64,000 nt of DNA from Eurosta solidaginis. Its lineage: Eukaryota > Arthropoda > Insecta > Diptera > Tephritidae. The position numbers and the translations under genes are program-made. Location: NCBI RefSeq assembly GCF_040869045.1, contig NC_090321.1:30563426-30627425 (forward strand). Reading direction: 5' to 3'. Below, one piece after another: positions 1 to 11,770 of this stretch. Each line of letters starts with the position of its first letter. Within the stretch, counting starts at the first letter, position 1. The notes under the pieces were generated by a model, which saw nothing but the letters and a program-made list of their open reading frames with translations, was not told the origin of the DNA and ran no database searches.

Positions 1-944
1 CTTCTTCAAGCGTGTTTCTTTTAAGCTCAGCATATAAAGTAACCAAAGAAAACTTTATTGTTGTTTTAGGGGGAAGTACATGCAAGAATCTCAGGTCCTC
101 CAGTTTGCATCGTTTGTTTAATTTTCAAAAAAAAAATCAGGAAAATTACGAAAACAATAGAACTACACGGCACACTAAAATAATTTCATTGCCACAAAAA
201 AACATTTGAAGCTTTGGAAATCAGCCAAGAAACATTGGACGCGCAAATTATTTTCATGATTTTACTCATTTTCTCTAATGAAAATGTTTAATAAACAATT
301 TCCGCAATGTCATCAAAAAAAAAGCCAAGTATTTCAAAAATATTGGACTGCAAAATAACAAAAAAAAAATATTTAAAAAAAAAAATAATAATAACAAACA
401 ACTAAATGTTTGCATGCAACTTTGTTATACTGAAACAACAACAACTATAGCAATAAATTGAATGCAAAACTTATTGTGAAACCAAAAGATTCCATTAAAA
501 TGTGAGGTTGACAATTGTGACGAAGAAACTTTTTCAATTAAAAATCTTCAACCGAAAACAATTCCATTCCATTTATTTATGCAACAAATAACAATTGCAA
601 TGGAAAAGTAATAATTATTTGAGTGGGTGTGCAAGAGGTAAAGAAGGCCTATAAGAAAAGTTGAATGGAAAGGGGTTAGAAAGGGATGACAAAGGCCAAA
701 GACAAGCGCTTATCTGAACTATATATAAGCGTAGAAGGCGACAATTTTACTAGGAAAATTGGTATTTTATGAAATAAAAATTAAAGAAACAACAACAAGT
801 TTGGGCGGAATTAAATCTGACTGTATTGAAATCCTTATGAATGTATCGGAATATAACGTCACTATAATTTGATTCTGGTTTTTAATACAACTTACTTTAC
901 TCAATAACGTAAGTGGTTATACCGGAAGGAATAGACCATCAGCC
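1..944. other. AT-rich stretch, no gene seen
   Basis: Many A and T runs, with only a 65-codon open frame that shows no recognisable domain or compositional bias. I see no RNA gene or terminal repeat. The right edge passes into the HLE-B fragment, whose homology becomes visible near 945. Confidence 0.6.
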
Positions 945-2007
945 TAGATGCTGCCTATTTAAAATGAGCGAAGTATATAACATTTTGGAAAACACAAAAA
1001 ACCTGATTATTTAGTAAATAGACCACCTAGTATGTTGAATTTTGATGTGTGAATTGATATTTTTGAAAATGGGTGTGGCACTGCCCACTTGTAATAAAAT
1101 CAATTTTACAAATACTATTAATAATGAATCAAAAACCGTTAAACCTATCATAACAAAATTCTACAGACGGACTGATTTTACTATAAAATTTTTTTTGAAA
1201 AATTTGCGAAATCGATCAAGGACCACGCCCACTATTATATAACATATTTGTGAAAAGGTCGTGGATGAATAAAATAAGCCATATCTTTGCAAAAACAAGT
1301 TTATATCAATGGGTTTTTATTTCCCAAGTAAAATTATAACAAGATTAAGGAAAAAATTAAAATTTTTTAAAATGGGCGTGGCACCGCCCCTTTTATGACC
1401 AATTAACGGATCGTAATACGATTGGGTACACATACTTTCCTTATAACAGGAAATATTTCTAGGAAAAATGGACGGAGATCGTTTAGCGACCACGCCCACA
1501 TTTATAGAAAAGACTTATATAATAACAAGTAAGGAAGGCTAAGTTCGGGTGCAGCCGAACATTAAATACTCAGCTGCCAAATTACAGCTTGCAAAACTTT
1601 TAAAATACCTTCTTTTAAAAGTAGGCGGTGCCACGCTCATTGTCCAAAATTTTAGTATTTTTTTATTCTGCGTCATAAGGTCAACCCACTTACCAAGTTT
1701 TATCGCTTTATCAGTATTTAGTAATGAATTATTGCACTTTTTCGGGTTTTCGAAACTTTTGATATCGAAAAAGTGGGCGTGGTTATAGTTCGATTTCGTT
1801 CATTTTAAATAGCGATCTGAAATGAGTGCCCAGGAACTTACACACCCAATTTCATTAAGATATCTCAAAATTTACTCAAGTTATCGTGTTTACGGACAGA
1901 CGGTCGAACGGACGGACATGGCTAAATGAATTTCTTTCTTCGCCCAGATCATTTGGGTATGTAGAAGTCTAAATTTATCTCGATAAGTTTATGCTGTTAG
2001 GGAGGTC

Positions 2008-3217
2008 GTGGAATGGCTTAAAATAATATTCGATGGGTGCATAAGACTGAATCATGTACCGCACTCTTGGAGAACTGCTCGTATAGTTTTTCTACCAAAG
2101 GCGGGGAAGATCGGTCACGTGTATCCCAACGACTATAGACCCATTAGCTTAACATCATTTCTGCTCAAAACCTTTGAGAGGCTGATAGATGTGTACATAA
2201 AGTCCAACGTGGATGAAAAGCTGCTCTCCACAACACAGCATGCGTACAACAAAGGCAAGTCGGTAGACACCGCATTGCATAAGGTGTTAATAAGCATAGA
2301 GAAATCCCTGGAATATAAGGAGTATGATTTAGGAGTATTCTTGGACATTGCCGGTGCTTTCAACAATGTCACAAAATGGGCGATTATGGATGGTCTTAAT
2401 TACATTAAAGTACATCCTGCCTTAATCAGATGGATCGGCTGCATGTTAAATAGCAGAAAGGTTACATCACAATGGGGAGTTTACGAGGCCACGAAATCAG
2501 TGGACAGGGGCACGCCGCAGGGAGGGGTGCTATCACCTCTGCTGTGGACGCTGGTCACCAACCAACTTCTCGGGCAATTCGATGAGGGACCCATAAAACT
2601 TACGGCTTAAGCAGATGACGTTGCAATTGTCATAAGTGGAAAGTGCCTTCCAACGATTAGTTCTTTGATGGATCGGGCGCTTCGGGATATTCATACCTGG
2701 GGATCTAATGTCGGGTTGAAAGTCAAAAGGAGAATACGGATATGGTCTTGTTTACAAAGAGGTACAAGGTCCAAAATTGGATCAGGCCTAACTTAGGAGG
2801 GGTGACCTTACAGGAGAAACCTTGCACAAAATATCTAGGAATCATCCTAGACAGTAAGCTGTCATGGAAGATCAACGTTGAGGAGAGGGTCAAGAAGGCC
2901 TCAACGGCACTCTATGCATGTAAAAGAATGCTGGGGTGTACGTGGGGCCTATCGTCCTATCTTTCTCATTGGGGTGTTACAGCGATCGTAAGCCCTATTC
3001 TATACTATGGAGTCCTTGTTTGGTGGAAAGCCACACAAAAACCAACATACCTCAAAAAATTAGAGGGGTATGCAGACTATTGATGCTTAGCATTACGGGA
3101 GCCCTGAAAACAACCCCGACGGCTGCACTGTATGCCATTCTGCACATTCCACCTGTAGACCTGGTAGCAAAGAACAAAGCATTAACGACCGCAACCAGGC
3201 TCGGTGCTTCGGGGTAG
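2008..3217 (+). pseudogene. Reverse transcriptase domain of the LOA-like element (broken)
   Basis: The frame from 2008 to 2610 gives 200 residues: the fingers motif NDYRPISLTSFLLKT, a motif-A region with FLDIAGAFNN (the first catalytic Asp of the palm), and GTPQGGVLSPLLW. The frame stops at 2608-2610, and the next residues are ADDVAIVI, so the stop replaces the Tyr of the catalytic YADD box. After further frameshifts, 2742-3083 encodes the thumb-like segment with KYLGIILDSKLSW, and another frame to 3217 carries the connection towards RNase H. The product would copy element RNA into DNA at the target site. It is inactive here. Confidence 0.85.
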
Positions 3218-3289
3218 GTTGAGCGCCGACCATATGGCCATAGTAGTATAGCGTCATCAATCACAAGACGAACAGACTACCTGGTTCCC

Positions 3290-4031
3290 TATCTGTGCTT
3301 CGAGGGAGATCGTAAGGCCACAATAGAGGTGGACGGTTGGCGCAAAGGTGCGCAAAAGGTGGACGAGGCGATACATGTGTACACCGATGGTTCCAAAGTA
3401 GTAGGAAGGAGTAGGGTCTGAGGTATACTGCGCTGATCCGGAAATAAGCAGATCCTACAGGCTGCCGGATGACTGTAGCGTTTTTCAAGCGGAAATATTA
3501 GCCGTAACCAAAGCAGTAAAAACCCAGGAAGAGAATAGCTTAAGATGCAACCGTGTTAACTTTTATATTGATGGTCAAGCAGCAATTAAGGCAACAATCT
3601 CGCATAGCGCAGCATCTAAATGCGTGGTAGAGTGTAAGCAATCTCTGGAGAGAATCGGGAAAGGGAGAAGCATACATTTGTATTAGGTCCCAGGGCATAT
3701 GAGAATAGATGGGAATGAAAAAGCGGACGAACTAGCTAAAAAGGGCGCATCCCTTGAAGCTTGCTCCGTAGACGTCCCAATTAGATTGGGCGAGATTAAG
3801 CGATGGCGAGAGATGCACATGATCGACCAAACGGGAAAGGCGTGGGTTCAAACGCGGGACTGTAAAGTGTCGAAAATTATGTGTATGTCTTACAACCTTA
3901 GACTAACAGACCAGCTATTAGGAGTGATACAGCTGTCAGATCTAGAAGCAGCAAGTGGCTTAAGTCCTAGGAAACTTCTAGTATTTGCCAAGAGGACGGA
4001 GTTATTTTATAACATAGGTCCTGGTTTTTGA
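3290..4031 (+). pseudogene. RNase H domain and C-terminus of the LOA-like element (broken)
   Basis: The catalytic signatures appear in order: YTDGSK near 3380 (first Asp), FQAEILAV near 3485 (Glu), YIDGQAAI near 3570 (second Asp), and VPGHMRIDGNEKADELAKKGA across 3690-3750 (last Asp). A TAG stop precedes VPGH, where a Trp is usual, and a frameshift interrupts the domain near 3410. The segment that encodes CRKCG...HVLCFCP in the copy at 51360-51861 is missing here: the frame jumps from YNLRLTDQ straight to LLGVIQ, an internal deletion of roughly 60 codons. Confidence 0.85.
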
Positions 4032-4764
4032 TAGGGGTTTTCAGTTTGGTGGTTAAAACAAACTTCTGGTAACACTACGGACTCAGTCAGTCTATGTGAG
4101 GTTCTCATGGACCGGCCAGTTCAACCTAACCTACGGGGTACCGTTATGCGAACAAAATTAATATACTCAGCTGAGTATAAAAACACGAATATAATAAGCG
4201 AAAAAGAGCTTAATATCAATGGTGTTTTACTTTCCAAATGGAATTATAACAAAAAGTTAGAAAATATTACAATTTTTGAAAATGGGAGTAGCACTGTCCC
4301 TTTTTTGATTAAACAATTTTATATGCTTCGTGAGCCATAACTCGAAAAAAAATTTAAATATAATCGTGATTAAGTTTGAATACATACTTTTTTTATAGCA
4401 GGAAATATTTGTAGTCAAAATTGACGGGCTCGGTTGAAAACCACGCCCACTTTTATATAAAAGATATTTGAAAGAGTCCTAGTCTAGAATAATAAGCTAT
4501 ATCTTAGCGAAAAATAGTTTGTATCAATGGCTTTGCACTTACCAAGTTTAATTGTAAGAGAAATTTGGGAGATATTTTTTTCTAATGCGCAGTACCACGC
4601 CTCTATTCCGATCATGCATTGCACAACATTTCTCGAGCCTAAAAAATAGAAATACCTCGTAACAAAATTCGAAAAAATAGTTTATCTGAAATGAACTGTA
4701 CAATTGAAGCTCGCGCTGAGTATATAATGTTCGGTTACACCCGAACTTCGACACCCTTACTTGT

Positions 4765-5860
4765 TTTAATATTTAATAGGAGATATTTTAGTAAGCAGTC
4801 TCTGAAATATCACGGATCAAACCGATTGTTTGGTTGTATGGCAGATATATGCTATAGCAGACATATCATATAGATTGGGACATGCTATGATTAATGGAAC
4901 TCTAAAATACAACCCTGTACCAAGTTTCATCAATACGTATCACAAACTTGGAGAAAAGTTAACGTTAAATGAATACGAAGTGTTCTTGTAACTGTCTCGA
5001 AAGGGTTTCGAAATAGTATTGAAGTTATCCTGAAGTTATTACGAAACCATACTTAAAAAAACCCGAAGTATGGCCGAATGGATGCTTTAACAGCCCCGGA
5101 ATATCAATGTATTTGGATTGCCAATTCGAAAACACTAGCTCTCTTACTAACTCTCTCTCTAAATTTGTTTCACAAATACACCATCCTATTTCAAATGTAT
5201 TGAATTTTCACCGAAATAGGACATTTAACAAAATTAAGCGGAGATAGTTTCGAAACGGCACCTGAGATTGGGTAATATTCCATCCATAAATCAAAATGCA
5301 GCTCTATTATAGGTTCGAAAAAATCGAAGGACCAGAAAAAGCTTTTATAACACTAGAAAATTTGCTACACCCTGTAAAAGGAGTGTAATTAAAAGCCGTT
5401 TTCTTGATTTATCTTTATGATTTACGATTTTTATTTGCGACTATCTCCAAAACAAAACAAGTTCTGAAGTTGGCTACAGTTTTTTACACAATTTCCTATG
5501 AGCTAGTACTTATATATGAACCGTTTATTTTGAAAATGGTATGTCATTTCATGTCGTTTAAGTTCATGGGTAATTTGTTGGTATCTCTCCTCGCCTCCTG
5601 TTTGTTAAAGTCCAATAGCCAAAAGATGCAATTCTTATTATTTGTATATAATTGAAGGGTTGCCGCGAATAACATTGTAAATGACAAAATCCTTTTTTTT
5701 TTACACGAAAGAAAAAAAACGTTTTTTGGAGGCTTTGTGATAGTTTTTTGTTCCTGTATTGTTGGCTTGTCCAAAACAATGACATTAATAACTTATATGA
5801 AAAAAATTGAGAAATTTCAATTTCGAATTACAAGTAACCGGTAATTTTAAAACTTTTTTC
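4765..5860. other. No gene or clear repeat seen
   Basis: Only open frames below 85 codons, overlapping on both strands and rich in Phe, Leu, Lys and Asn, as expected of AT-rich DNA. No terminal repeats recognised. Confidence 0.5.
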
Positions 5861-6655
5861 AGTGGAAAAACATTTCATATCCCAAGCGCGCCAGCAGTTA
5901 AAACGTTTTTCCATTATGCACAGCATCTGTACTTAAAATGTTGTTCCACTGAGCAACACGGTTTGTAGGAACGAATTTAAAATGTTACTATCGCAAAAAA
6001 ATGTATTGGTTTGTTTTTTAAATAAAGAGTATATTATAGAATGCTTACAGTTTATTTATTTCATACAAAAAGTTAATTCGGCACTAAAACAAAAATGTGT
6101 TCAGAACAGAAATGAAAATATTCCAAAAACTGTGAATAAAGCTTGGTTTGCTTTGAGCCCATTTACACAATAACTTTCCAACCTATCTTTTTTGTTAACT
6201 TCTTTTTAAATATTAATTTCCGAGTGTTTTCACGGTCACTTTTACCTAAACAGGGCGAAAAACCATCGTGTAAGGGTGCTCTTTCAAGTAAGAGATTTAT
6301 ATACTATCTTTATTTACTGCAAATCGATTTATAGAACTCTGCGTACTTCTCAGGCAAGTATGACGTCATTGCAAGGAGACCTTTTTTTCTCATCACTTAT
6401 ATTAATGTATTCCTTTCGAAGTAAAGGCATCGCATAATTTGTTAAGTTCCGCGTTTTTTTAAGCTCACTCAATTCGATCAAAGACGATAAAAAGCAGTTT
6501 GTTCATTATAATTTTTTTCACAGAATTTGACAAAATACTTCATTTCACCAAAACTAAATTTTTGGCAATTGAAATAGCAACGACAATCACAAACCTAAAT
6601 ATAAACAATAAATAAAATAAAAATTACAGCAAGTGCACTTAAAACGTTTTTCCAC
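5861..6655. repeat. Inverted motif pair, possible ends of a small DNA element
   Basis: CAGTGGAAAAACATTT at 5861 is mirrored by CTTAAAACGTTTTTCCACAT near 6637. Further copies of the motif occur at about 5898 (AAAACGTTTTTCCATT) and 5935 (AAAATGTTGTTCCACTG). The arrangement could be terminal and subterminal repeats of a non-autonomous element of about 0.8 kb. I see no clear target duplication. Confidence 0.35.
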
Positions 6656-7204
6656 ATTACTTATTCTGGAGCGTTTTATTGAGGGATACTTTTGTTTTTC
6701 CTGGTTGTATATGCATTTGCACTATTCCCTAACTTTTTTTTAATATCTTTCCAATTTTCAACATTACATTTCCTTTGTGTACCCTGTTACACTTATCAAT
6801 TACCTGCGACAACTGCGATCGCATCATTTTGCGTGTAATTTACAACGTTCTTCCACGGACTGACTTGTTATAATTGCTTTTTAATTGCCCTTTAGTACGT
6901 AATTTTAACTTATTTGATGCTTTAGAGATGCAAGAGAGTAACAGTAACGGAAATCTGCAAAAAAACACGTTTTGAAATGACTTATACCACTTTCAAAATA
7001 AGGGCTCATATATGTATGTCAATAAAGCTATAACAAAACTTTGAACTTATTTTATTTTCACAATGAACATGCGCTAACAACGACGGAGCTGGTCTGCAGG
7101 ATAGCTCTGGACGCGAAAGGCGCCACTTCCCACATTTGCTACTTAGAGCAGACATGAGGTCCTGGGCGTCACCCTGATCTCGGGTAGCTGGGAATTTATG
7201 ACAA
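6656..7204. other. No gene seen; short GC-richer island at 7060-7200
   Basis: Mostly AT-rich. The 140 bp before the HLE-B head (7060-7200) are clearly richer in G and C than their surroundings and open in one frame on each strand, but I recognise no protein in them. Confidence 0.45.
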
Positions 7205-7776
7205 ACAAGTAAAGGTATCTTAGTTCTGATGTAATTGAACATTATATACTCAGCGTGAGCTTCAATTGTACATTTCATTTCAGATAAATTACTTTTCTAC
7301 ATAACACGTGGCACCGCCCGTTTAAAAGAAAAATTACTCCCCATTTCCTCTTACAATAAAATCTGATAAGTGAAATATCATTGATTCAAAATTATTTTTT
7401 GCTAAGTTATAGGTTATTATTCTAGCCTACGACCCTTTTAAACCTTTTAAACTTGTTTTATATCTAAGTTGCTGTGGTCTTTAACCGATCCCGTCCATTT
7501 TTACTAAAATATTTTCTGCTATAAGGAAAATATGTGTACACAATTTCATTACGATATGTAAATTTTTCTTCGAATTGTGGCTACCGAAACATTGAAAATT
7601 GCTTAGACAAAAAAGGGGCGGTGCCACACCCATTTTTTTCAAATATAAGCGTTTTCCAATTTAGTGTTATAATTCAATTTAGAAAGTAAAATTCTATTGA
7701 TACAAAGCTCTTTTTCGCTAAGATATAGCTTATTATTTTCGTCTACGACCCCTTTAAAAATCTTTTGTATAAAAGT
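7205..7776 (+). mobile_element. HLE-B element, 3'-truncated
   Basis: Nearly identical to the first ~570 bp of the full copy at 32803: head ACAAGTAAAGG, weakened hairpin, ATACTCAGCGTGAGCTT, then GTGGCACCGCCCG. Similarity stops after ATAAAAGTG at about 7776, so the tail with the matching inverted repeat is absent. Confidence 0.88.
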
Positions 7777-7939
7777 GCATGGAAACCTGAAAAATACCAG
7801 CTGGCATATTTACAGTGATGAGCTTCAGAAGAGGCTATTAGGTTTTATTATTATTTATTCCCCAGAACTCTGCAGAACTGGAGAATATGATACACTCGTT
7901 TACGAAGACATACGGGTAAGCGGTTGATTAGGCCCCTCA

Positions 7940-8340
7940 TAGGAAGAGATCTAGGGCGAAGACAAAACCACCATGTTGGAACGCAACCCTAGATAATCTA
8001 CGCAAGGCTTGTCGTAAGGCATGCAATATCGCTCAACCCTCCAGGGAGACTAAAAAATGGAATGCATTCAAAATTAATCTCAGGTAATATAAGAAACTGC
8101 TACGGTCGTCTAAGAGGACCTCCTAGCGGAAGTTTTGTAGCGAAATGGAAACGGTGTTAGAGGCATCTAGGCTGAGAAATGTGCTCTCTCGTGCTTTAAA
8201 GAGTGTCCCGAAATACTTGCAAGGATCTGATAGGGGATAGATAGATGCCGCAGAGAGTACCCTGAGCCTTCTACTGAGTACACACTACACGGGCGCTAGT
8301 GATAAAGAAATGTGCTTGAAAAGTACTTAGTATATTGGTG
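7940..8340 (+). pseudogene. LOA-like retrotransposon fragment between endonuclease and RT
   Basis: Across changing frames the plus strand reads CWNATLDNLRKACRKACN, then YKKLLRSSKRTS, then RKFCSEMETV, ending with LRNVLSRALKS. This is the basic linker that follows the endonuclease domain and precedes the RT in LOA/R1-type elements. Several stops and shifts break it, so it is a relic. It lies just downstream of the truncated HLE-B. Which family the 160 bp between them belongs to is unclear. Confidence 0.6.
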
Positions 8341-8344
8341 AGCC

Positions 8345-9172
8345 GTATGAGTGAAAGTCCACAGCAAAAATTTAATGGGCTATAAAGTCGTTCAACCCCT
8401 TCAAAACACCATAGCCGCATGAGTTGGCTCCGGTACAACTCCAGTAAATAATCGAACTGGTCTCTCTGTGACTGCATTTCATTTTCAAAGGAGTCTCCAA
8501 TATAAAGTATGATGGCATCTTAACTTGAACGAATATGAAACCGTGCGGTTCCGGTACTAATACCCTAAACCTTTCATCTAACTTGCAATAAATCACATTA
8601 TTCTATATCTTTACATGCCCTCCATCATTTACACTTTCTCTCCTTTCTTCACTCCGATTTCGCTTTTGTAACTTAGTTCTTCATTTTACCTTTCAGACAC
8701 CTATTACCTCTTCGCCAAACTATAAACATAAACATGTTTGTAACGCAAAATGCCACATTTATGCAACAACTTGCCATATAAATATATTAGCATAAGAATT
8801 GAGCATTTTTTACTAAACATAACAACTAACTGCCATGCATTGCGTAAAAACTGTCAGTTTTGACATTTGAAAAGTTTTCCTTTTCCAACATTTGACGTAG
8901 TCATATTTACCACAGTCAAAACCATCATGGTTTCTTAAAGTGCTAGTAAAAATAATACAAACCTACTACACCTTTCCTACTCCACCTTCTAACCTCCTGA
9001 GAGCATGCCAAAATGTTGTACTCGTAAGTTAGTTTTCCCTACTAGAAATTTGTTAGAGAAATACTTAGTGAACGGCTTTTTGAAAGTTTTTACTTAGAAG
9101 TGTTTCTTAGTACCTAATCATAAGCTCAATTTGGTTTATATATACTTAGAGATCGGTTATAATCTTATATAA
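8345..9172. other. No gene or repeat recognised
   Basis: AT-rich, with open frames under 75 codons only and no terminal repeats. Confidence 0.5.
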
Positions 9173-9680
9173 TACTAGCAGACCCCGCAGACGTTGTTCT
9201 GCCCTAAATTTGGTCTATCTGCATACATTTTAATAAGCTTTTTCCGCCGCCCCTCCCCCCTCTTCACTTTTTCCTAATCATTTGATTCACACCTCCATCT
9301 TCGTCTCATTCTATCTCTTTCTCAGCTTCCTTCTCCTTCTCTATTTTCTCTTCTCTCAAGTTCTCCTCATTCTTCTTCATCCCTTAATGCCAATCCCAGA
9401 GGGTGGTATGTATTTTGTTCCATTCCCACTCTGAGTCTCAGTCCCAGTCCTAATCCGTATATGTAACATTTTATTATTACGTATAAACAAATAAAAAAAT
9501 TTGCAATAAAATAATATTGCTACTATAAACTGAGATATAACCTATCCTATATTTCAAGTTAGATCAAACTACTCACGGTGTGTAAAACAAATTTAAAATC
9601 GGTTCAGTAGTTTAGAAGTCCATTGGCCTCAAACATAGTGACACGTGTTTTTTATATATTAAAATATATTATATAGATTT
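9173..9680 (+). mobile_element. rep-D dispersed element
   Basis: Starts ACTAGCAGACCCCGCAGACG and continues with a palindromic GGCAG/CTGCC-type segment and TAATAAGCTTTTTCCG. A pyrimidine-rich tract follows (9240-9400), then GTCCCAGTCC units, then a 3' part (9460-9680) closely matching 28335-28550. A third, reversed copy is nested in HLE-E near 45.4 kb. Non-coding; superfamily unknown. Confidence 0.75.
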
Positions 9681-10072
9681 CTAATTGCTGGTTTTATGTA
9701 CAACTCCCTTTTTCGCTCTTATTTGGAATGCAAATCTATGAATAAAGTTTTGGTTGTAAAGATGTGGATTCGTGCTATTAGTGAGCTTTGGGCATTATTA
9801 GTCGGAGTGCTTTTGTTTAGCTATATTTTATTAAAACAATTTGTTAAAAATATACGATTGTGAGCACACAAAGAAATCTATTTGTACTATGGCACCATTG
9901 TGAATATTTGATTAAAACTAACACTGCATTACCGGCAGTTGTTCACATCCGCCAGATCGCAGCGCAAGCGCTGTAAGTTTAAATATGTTTGATTGATAGA
10001 ACAGCTGATTTCTGTTGATATTTAATATGAGACTTTTATATTTGTTGCACAAGATGCGCACGGTTCCGACTC
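9681..10072. other. No gene seen
   Basis: AT-rich unique-looking sequence with no open frame of note. Confidence 0.5.
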
Positions 10073-10196
10073 GTTGTATAAAATTACGAAGTAACGTATT
10101 CTCTCTTATTCAATACCACTTCAGTCATCAGAGTGTTGTATAAAATTACGAAGTAACGTATTCTCTCTTATTCAATACCACTTCAGTCATCAGAGT
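10073..10196 (+). repeat. Perfect 62-bp tandem duplication
   Basis: Bases 10073-10134 and 10135-10196 are identical. Each unit carries TATAAAA near its start and TTCAGTCATC, an arthropod-initiator-like sequence, about 45 bp later. The perfect identity suggests a very recent duplication or an assembly artefact. Confidence 0.95.
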
Positions 10197-10199
10197 GTT

Positions 10200-10829
10200 C
10201 CTCGCTATTAGAAACTATCACTAGCCACAAACTCTGATTGTTCCAGCAAGGTTTTCTTTAGCAGCATATCCACTCCCTTTCCACCACAAATAGGACACAA
10301 CTCGCATTTCTCACTAACTCGTATTACATTTATTATAGCTTATGAATTTCATATGCAACATTTCACATTTCCATAAAAAAAAGACAACAATTCTGGCATA
10401 TGTTTCTTGCCACTTGCATGGAACAAGGCACCCATTCTATATTTCTATTTTCTGCTTTTTTGCTTACTTCCCTTTTTACTATGCATACGGAAGTTATGCA
10501 GACTTGCAAAAATGCACTATAAATGGCAACCCAAGTAGTTATTAGTTAATATTGTTATTGTAATGGTAAAATTTGTATAGAAGGAAGTTGATAAAGTTGC
10601 GTGACTGGCTTGATTGCCGTCTTGTCTGTTGTTTGACTGACAAGTTAGTTTTTTCCTATGAGATTTGATAAGTGTTTAGATACCAAATGGCAGAAGATAA
10701 AGGTTGTAACAAAGTTCGGAACGATTTGTCTCGTATAAATTTGCTATAAGAGATATTTCGCTGGCTTTCTGACTTTCTAGCCATTAAAAGCACCTTAAAT
10801 TTTTTTAAAAGATCAGAAACCAAAATTCG
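10200..10829. other. No gene seen
   Basis: The longest open frame is 67 codons (10342-10545) with no domain. It may include part of the LTR-like or promoter-like sequence that starts at the duplication. Confidence 0.4.
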
Positions 10830-11770
10830 AAAATCTTACTGAGAGTGCTCACTTTCTCAGTCATGCTAAATCGTATGGAACGGGTAAGTGCATCTAAAAA
10901 GTATTGGATCGGGTTATGGTCGGTTGTCAAATTGACACTCGAGAGCAAGGAATTGGTGCTGGGAGCCTTTCTTGACACAGAGAGAGCCTTCAACAAAGTC
11001 ATATTATCACTGGGAGTCTAATCGACACTGGTTTAATTTATTAGCAGACAAGAGGGGGAGAGTGGTCACGATGCAATCAGAGGTAGCGACGGACCTCCAG
11101 TGGGTTAGGGGGCTTATAATATACCCGCGAAAGGTACGCATGTCGTAAGATGAGACTAAAGTTCCAAATTGATTCAAGGTGTTGTGTAGCGCAACCCTTT
11201 CAATGGGTTGCCAGCGCAATTTATAGCCTCTCCAGCCCAATTGTCAACCCCACCTACCTGTGGTGAGTTCTGTATCGAAGCGAGGGTCTGGCTGCCCCAT
11301 AACAATCTTCGGAGAGTGTCCCTATCGCTACAACAACAACAGCAGGAACAACGGCTCAGAGAAAGGTCTTTCCTACCTGCTTCGGGGCGTGGTTATGAAC
11401 GACCTTTTTCATTAGCTGAACAATGAAAGTGATTTAGTTTACATAAGTACCTGGCGTCTTCGGCCTAAGCACACGTGTCAAAGCAGTGAGTAGACACACC
11501 ATCATCTTGGTGGCGCTGGAGGCCTACCTTAAACCACTTCTAATATATAGTTCACGACACTCGGTTGCAATTTAACTCGACATTGAAATTACGGACCACA
11601 ACCATAGCCACAGGGCACTCCCGAATGACCTATCACAAATGAGCAGAAACGGAGCAAGTGCGCGGTGGGCACTTGCTTCCCATGGTACCAACTGAGCTGA
11701 AGATTCCGAAGTGAGTATAAATGCTGATGACTTGGCAATCTTCTTTATGGTGAAACCTGATGGTCCGTGA
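10830..11770 (+). pseudogene. Degraded non-LTR reverse transcriptase remnant
   Basis: Plus-strand frames read LESKELVLGAFLDTERAFNK at about 10940-11000, which corresponds to RT motif A (FLDIxGAFN). Much further on, INADDLAIFF at about 11712-11742 matches the YADD catalytic box, with Tyr replaced by Asn. The intervening sequence includes the 3'-UTR-type repeat at 11175-11350, so the RT has been interrupted. The flanking residues resemble the LOA-like RT at 2008 but the match is loose. Not functional. Confidence 0.6.
11175..11350 (+). repeat. Non-LTR 3'-UTR-type repeat with (CAA)n tail, copy 1
   Basis: Contains GTAGCGCAACCCTTTCAATG and ends GAGTGTCCCTATCGCTACAA followed by CAACAACAGCAGG. The related copies at 13020-13290 and 13845-14100 share overlapping parts. 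A (CAA)n end fits target-primed insertion of a non-LTR element. Confidence 0.7.

Larger units (their letters stand above)
2000..4133 (+). mobile_element. LOA-like non-LTR retrotransposon, 5'-truncated
   Basis: It encodes, in order, a reverse transcriptase core and an RNase H domain, the arrangement of RNase-H-bearing non-LTR clades such as LOA/Bilbo, I and R1. The wording of the RT block (PISLTSFLLKTFERL) is what I associate with LOA/Lian-type elements; the clade call is tentative. The 3' end is shared with the copies at 24532-24595 and 51360-51861, ending TTCAACCTAACCT. The 5' half (ORF1 and endonuclease) is absent. Stops and frameshifts make it dead. It sits inside an HLE-C element. Confidence 0.85.
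1525..4180 (+). mobile_element. HLE-C element, itself split by a LOA-like retrotransposon
   Basis: The head at 1525 reads ACAAGTAAGGAAGGC, followed by a hairpin (one side GTTCGG, other side CCGAAC) and AATACTCAGCTG. The body runs to about 1999, and the tail resumes at 4134-4180, ending CAGCTGAGTATAA. The uninterrupted copy at 42469-43003 carries the same bases across the gap (around its GCGGGGTACC segment), which shows that 2000-4133 is an insertion. Without the insertion the element is about 520 bp and non-coding. Confidence 0.88.
945..4764 (-). mobile_element. HLE-B element, split in two by a nested HLE-C insertion
   Basis: Two blocks, 945-1524 and 4181-4764, match consecutive parts of the full HLE-B copy at 32803-34225 read in reverse. 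The element head is at 4764, reading inward as ACAAGTAAGGGTG, then a GTTCGG/CCGAAC hairpin, then an ATACTCAGCG-type inverted-repeat start. Homology resumes at 4181 close to where it breaks at 1524, so the intervening 2.66 kb is an insertion. The tail end is missing near 945. There is no coding capacity. The subfamily assignment rests on the head sequence and on the order of the GGGCGTGGC blocks. Confidence 0.85.

Noticed and set aside
7006..7278. 90-codon minus-strand frame
   Set aside because: Its first third is the HLE-B head read in reverse, and the remainder matches nothing I know.
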